Positions 61,932 to 64,000 of a stretch of 64,000 nucleotides of DNA are shown piece by piece. Origin of the DNA: Kamptonema formosum PCC 10802. GTDB taxonomy: Bacteria; Cyanobacteriota; Cyanobacteriia; Cyanobacteriales; Oscillatoriaceae. Made by a program: the position numbers and the translations under genes. Below the pieces are notes generated by a model. That model did not search any database. It was not told the DNA's origin and saw only the letters and a list, made by a program, of their open reading frames with translations. The stretch is taken from positions 1,259,949 to 1,323,948 of the forward strand of contig NZ_KB235948.1 in assembly GCF_000332335.1 (NCBI RefSeq), in the 5' to 3' direction. Position 1 is the stretch's first letter; each line of letters begins with the position of its first letter.

Positions 61932-62386
61932 TAAGCCAGCACTGTCAAACCATTGAGGTAATCCTGCAACTGCCGGTCGTGATCGTGGCAGAGCTTGCCA
62001 AGGGGAAGATCCGCCGGCAGGAAAGCCCGGACATCACTGACTTCTAGGGTATCCTCAGCCTGGAGATTGCCTCGCACGTCTGCAGCGAGCAGCACGCAAA
62101 TCGAGTGAAGTCTGGGATCGCGATCCGGTGCGGAATAGACGCCAACGAGCCGGCGAATCCCCACCAGATCCAGTCCTGTTTCCTCTGCCAGTTCGCGGCG
62201 CGCGGCGCTGGGGATATCCTCCCCCCAGTTGACGATACCCCCTGGCAACCCCCACTCGCCGGTGTCGCGGCGGCGAACCAGCACTATTCGGCCATCGGGC
62301 AAAATCGGGACGACGGTCGTGCCGGTGACGGGATGGCGGAAGATAATCCCCAGAACGGTTTGGACAAATTGCCAAGAGCGACGCAT
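61931..62386 (-). CDS. Nudix hydrolase
   Basis: A 151-residue protein with a complete Nudix box, G-x5-E-x7-REL-x-EETGL, at residues ~50-72 (GIVNWGEDIPSAARRELAEETGL). It hydrolyses nucleoside diphosphates linked to other groups; substrate unknown. Start at ATG 62386 (MRRSWQFVQTVLG). Confidence 0.9.
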   Translation of the reverse strand: MRRSWQFVQTVLGIIFRHPVTGTTVVPILPDGRIVLVRRRDTGEWGLPGGIVNWGEDIPSAARRELAEETGLDLVGIRRLVGVYSAPDRDPRLHSICVLLAADVRGNLQAEDTLEVSDVRAFLPADLPLGKLCHDHDRQLQDYLNGLTVLA

Positions 62387-62394
62387 AAATTAGG

Positions 62395-62490
62395 AAGATT
62401 GGGCATTGGGCATGGGGCATTGGGGATGCAAGGATTTGGGATGCAAGGATTTTAGATTTTGGATTGAGGATTGGGCATAGATTGCAGGAT
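62395..62490. repeat. low-complexity ATTGGGCATTGGGC and GATTTTAGATTTTGG repeats
   Basis: Two of the window's simple-repeat types lie next to each other between the peroxiredoxin stop and the Nudix start. Confidence 0.65.
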
Positions 62491-62547
62491 GGCCTCAACC
62501 CTGACACCTGACACCTGACCGCTAATCCCTCACCCCTAACCCCTGGG

Positions 62548-63021
62548 TTAATCAACCGGCGCAGCTTGCAAGTCGGCGAGCACCTGTGCGGCGTGGGTTG
62601 CCGGTTTGACTTTGCGGTAGATTTTTTCTATTCTACCATCAGGGCCAATGACGAAGGTGCTGCGGTGGACGCCCATAAATTCCTTGCCCATAAATTTTTT
62701 CAGCCCGTAGCTGCCGTAGGCTGCGGCAACTTGGCCATCGAGATCGCACAGTAAAGGAAAAGGCAACTGGTATTTCTGGGCAAATTTGGTGTGGGACTTG
62801 GCATCGTCAGTGCTGACGCCGAACACTGCCACATCCAGAGTCTGGCAGTCCTGGTAGCTGTCGCGAAAGCCGCAAGCTTCTTGAGTGCAGCCCGGAGTGC
62901 TGTCGCGGGGGTAAAAATACAGCACAACGCGCTTTCCGAGCAAAGAAGCCAGACTGACTGTGTTGCCAAAGGCGTCGGGCAGGCTGAAGTCTGGAGCGAT
63001 ATCACCGATTTCTAGCGTCAT
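62548..63021 (-). CDS. bcp: PrxQ/Bcp-type peroxiredoxin
   Basis: A 157-residue thiol peroxidase. VVLYFYPRDSTPGCTQEACGFRD has the peroxidatic Cys45 and resolving Cys50 of the PrxQ atypical two-Cys type; HRSTFVIGPDGRIEKIYRKVKPATHA is the conserved C-terminal part. It reduces hydroperoxides using thioredoxin. Confidence 0.93.
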   Translation of the reverse strand: MTLEIGDIAPDFSLPDAFGNTVSLASLLGKRVVLYFYPRDSTPGCTQEACGFRDSYQDCQTLDVAVFGVSTDDAKSHTKFAQKYQLPFPLLCDLDGQVAAAYGSYGLKKFMGKEFMGVHRSTFVIGPDGRIEKIYRKVKPATHAAQVLADLQAAPVD

Positions 63022-63749
63022 TTGTGATTTTTGTCAAGAGTCAAAAGTTAGAGATTTTAACCGGCAGCGAAAGAAAAATTCGACCGCTGTTGGCTGCCGG
63101 CGGAATGCTGTGCCGGCAGACTGTTGCAGGGGTGTTTGCGTTCGGTGCAGCACAGCCGAAGTCTGGAAATGGGGGCGGAAGAGGTGCCGGTGGCGCTCAG
63201 TTGGGTTGGGTGAATTCCTCTGTCGGCATTGAAATATGATAAACTGTGAGGCGCGCAAGTGCGGGAACGTCCGTCGCTAAACGCTGGCTTTGGCCGCGAT
63301 TCAAGGTTAAGAAGCCTTGTGCTGCACCCCAGCTAGAGTGTGGCGGGCATTTGTCACCGGCTTTCAGGTGAGCTAGGCGTCTAGGCAATTCGGCTGACCG
63401 GCACGCGCCGTGGCGCAGGTAGCGGCTAGCCATATCTGAACTGCGCCCGGAAAAGGAGAGGGCATCAAATGCCGGTCAGCCCAGCCAAACGGAAAAGGCC
63501 AGCTGTAGTGTGAGGACGCCGTTATCAGGAGTGAAATACCGGCGCTTTCGCGCGCAGGGGCACCGGCAAGTGGCGTTGCGTGAGGGATGACAGGTGAAGT
63601 TTAAATTTCAGGCAGCGCCGCAACACGACAGCATTGGTAGCTCACTGGGCAGTGACTTTTCTTTGAGCCGCCTCCGCAGCAATTTGAAGCGACTCGCTTT
63701 TCGTGTAAAATTAGAGGTTCTTTAGTTTTTTTATCGATGAGGTAACATA
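63022..63749. ncRNA. gene-free, structured region; possible non-coding RNA or long leader
   Basis: About 730 bp upstream of a small gene. From about 63238 to 63700 it is GC-rich with many short self-complementary segments (for example GGCGCAGGTAGCGGCTAGCC and CCGGCGCTTTCGCGCGCAGG), no convincing frame on either strand, and TATGATAAACT just before it resembling a -10 box. It does not match RNase P RNA, tmRNA or SRP RNA signatures that I can recall. A structured transcript is inference only. Confidence 0.3.
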
Positions 63750-63905
63750 ATGGCAAAACGCCGCAACCCTAAAAAAGAAAAAGCCCTGCGCAACCGCGCA
63801 TACGCCCGCCAGTTTCGCAAACCAACCACTACAGGTCGTTTCTCTCGCCACCGGCGCTTTGAGTCTGACAAGCCGGCGGCGGAGGAAGAGGAGGTGCAGC
63901 AGTAG
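63750..63905 (+). CDS. small basic protein
   Basis: A 51-residue protein: MAKRRNPKKEKALRNRAYA, RQFRKPTTTGRFSRHRR, then an acidic tail SDKPAAEEEEVQQ. Rich in Arg and Lys at the N-terminus. GAGG lies about 7 nt upstream of the ATG. A similar short cyanobacterial protein seems familiar, but I cannot name a family; an RNA- or DNA-binding role is only a guess. Confidence 0.6.
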   Translation: MAKRRNPKKEKALRNRAYARQFRKPTTTGRFSRHRRFESDKPAAEEEEVQQ

Positions 63906-64000
63906 CGATTGCCGGCACCGCTGCGGGATGGCCCTGGCCGGCCAGCTGCCTCAACTGAGTTCCCCCTCTCTCGTGGCCCGCAGCCGGAGCGTGAAGTGGG

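Noticed and set aside
63238-63700. RNase P RNA, tmRNA or SRP RNA
   Set aside because: None of the conserved cores (for example GAGGAAAGTCCGGGC for RNase P RNA) is present.

Overview
This window looks like chromosomal DNA of a filamentous, mat-type cyanobacterium (Oscillatoriales or Coleofasciculales-like; the genus is inference). The evidence is the Flv1/Flv3 flavodiiron pair, a cyanobacteriochrome histidine kinase, cyanobacterial small families (DUF3531- and DUF3288-type), several GCGATCGC (HIP1) octamers (for example 17752, 34553, 43348), and many dispersed short repeats, above all an AGAAACCCGGTTTCTT hairpin. No rRNA, tRNA, CRISPR array or intact transposase gene was found.

Layout. 1-2.4 kb: a truncated transglutaminase-like gene, a zinc-ribbon protein and a decayed IS200/IS605-type end. 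2.4-7.5 kb: a 1704-residue histidine kinase with an ethylene-receptor-type sensor domain. 8.4-11.1 kb: a Ski2/Mtr4-like helicase. 12-30 kb: a long run of minus-strand genes, nearly all for surface or exopolysaccharide synthesis (four GT2/GT4 glycosyltransferases, a membrane glycosyltransferase, a Wzx-type flippase, an SDR epimerase, a Gfo/Idh dehydrogenase, a UDP-galactopyranose-mutase-like flavoprotein and a tandem pair of degenerate alkaline-phosphatase-superfamily proteins), with a TPR gene at its end. 30-35.6 kb: DUF3531, a TPR protein, an ABC ATPase, rsmG and an exported Mn-superoxide dismutase. 36-37 kb: a VapBC-like toxin-antitoxin pair and a tandem repeat array. 37-51.7 kb: housekeeping genes (aldo/keto reductase, rpiA, DUF3288, MlaD/MlaF lipid transport, yvcK, tsaE, pyrC, lepB, a second dihydroorotase-like gene, a two-domain histidine phosphatase with an apparent CTG start, a CPBP protease). 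52-57 kb: a pentapeptide-repeat protein and flv1/flv3. 57.6-58.2 kb: a MazEF-like pair. 58.4-63.9 kb: the cyanobacteriochrome kinase, coaX, a Nudix hydrolase, a PrxQ/Bcp peroxiredoxin and a 51-residue basic protein.

How the genes fit together. The 15-30 kb block reads as one assembly line: nucleotide-sugar modification, glycosyl transfer, flipping and membrane-bound glycosylation. Flv1 and Flv3 together are known to reduce oxygen to water at photosystem I; Flv1 lacks the diiron ligands that Flv3 has. The two large kinases are orphans with no adjacent response regulator, one predicted to sense ethylene and the other light.

The most unusual layer is repetitive. At least five families of short elements fill the gaps between genes, and in several places they enter genes: they supply the last codons and stop of the ethylene-type kinase, two in-frame insertions in its ATP-binding domain, the C-terminal codons of tsaE, and the leader next to the start codons of coaX and the DUF3288 gene. 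The hairpin family carries paired compensatory substitutions, which suggests that the structure itself is maintained.
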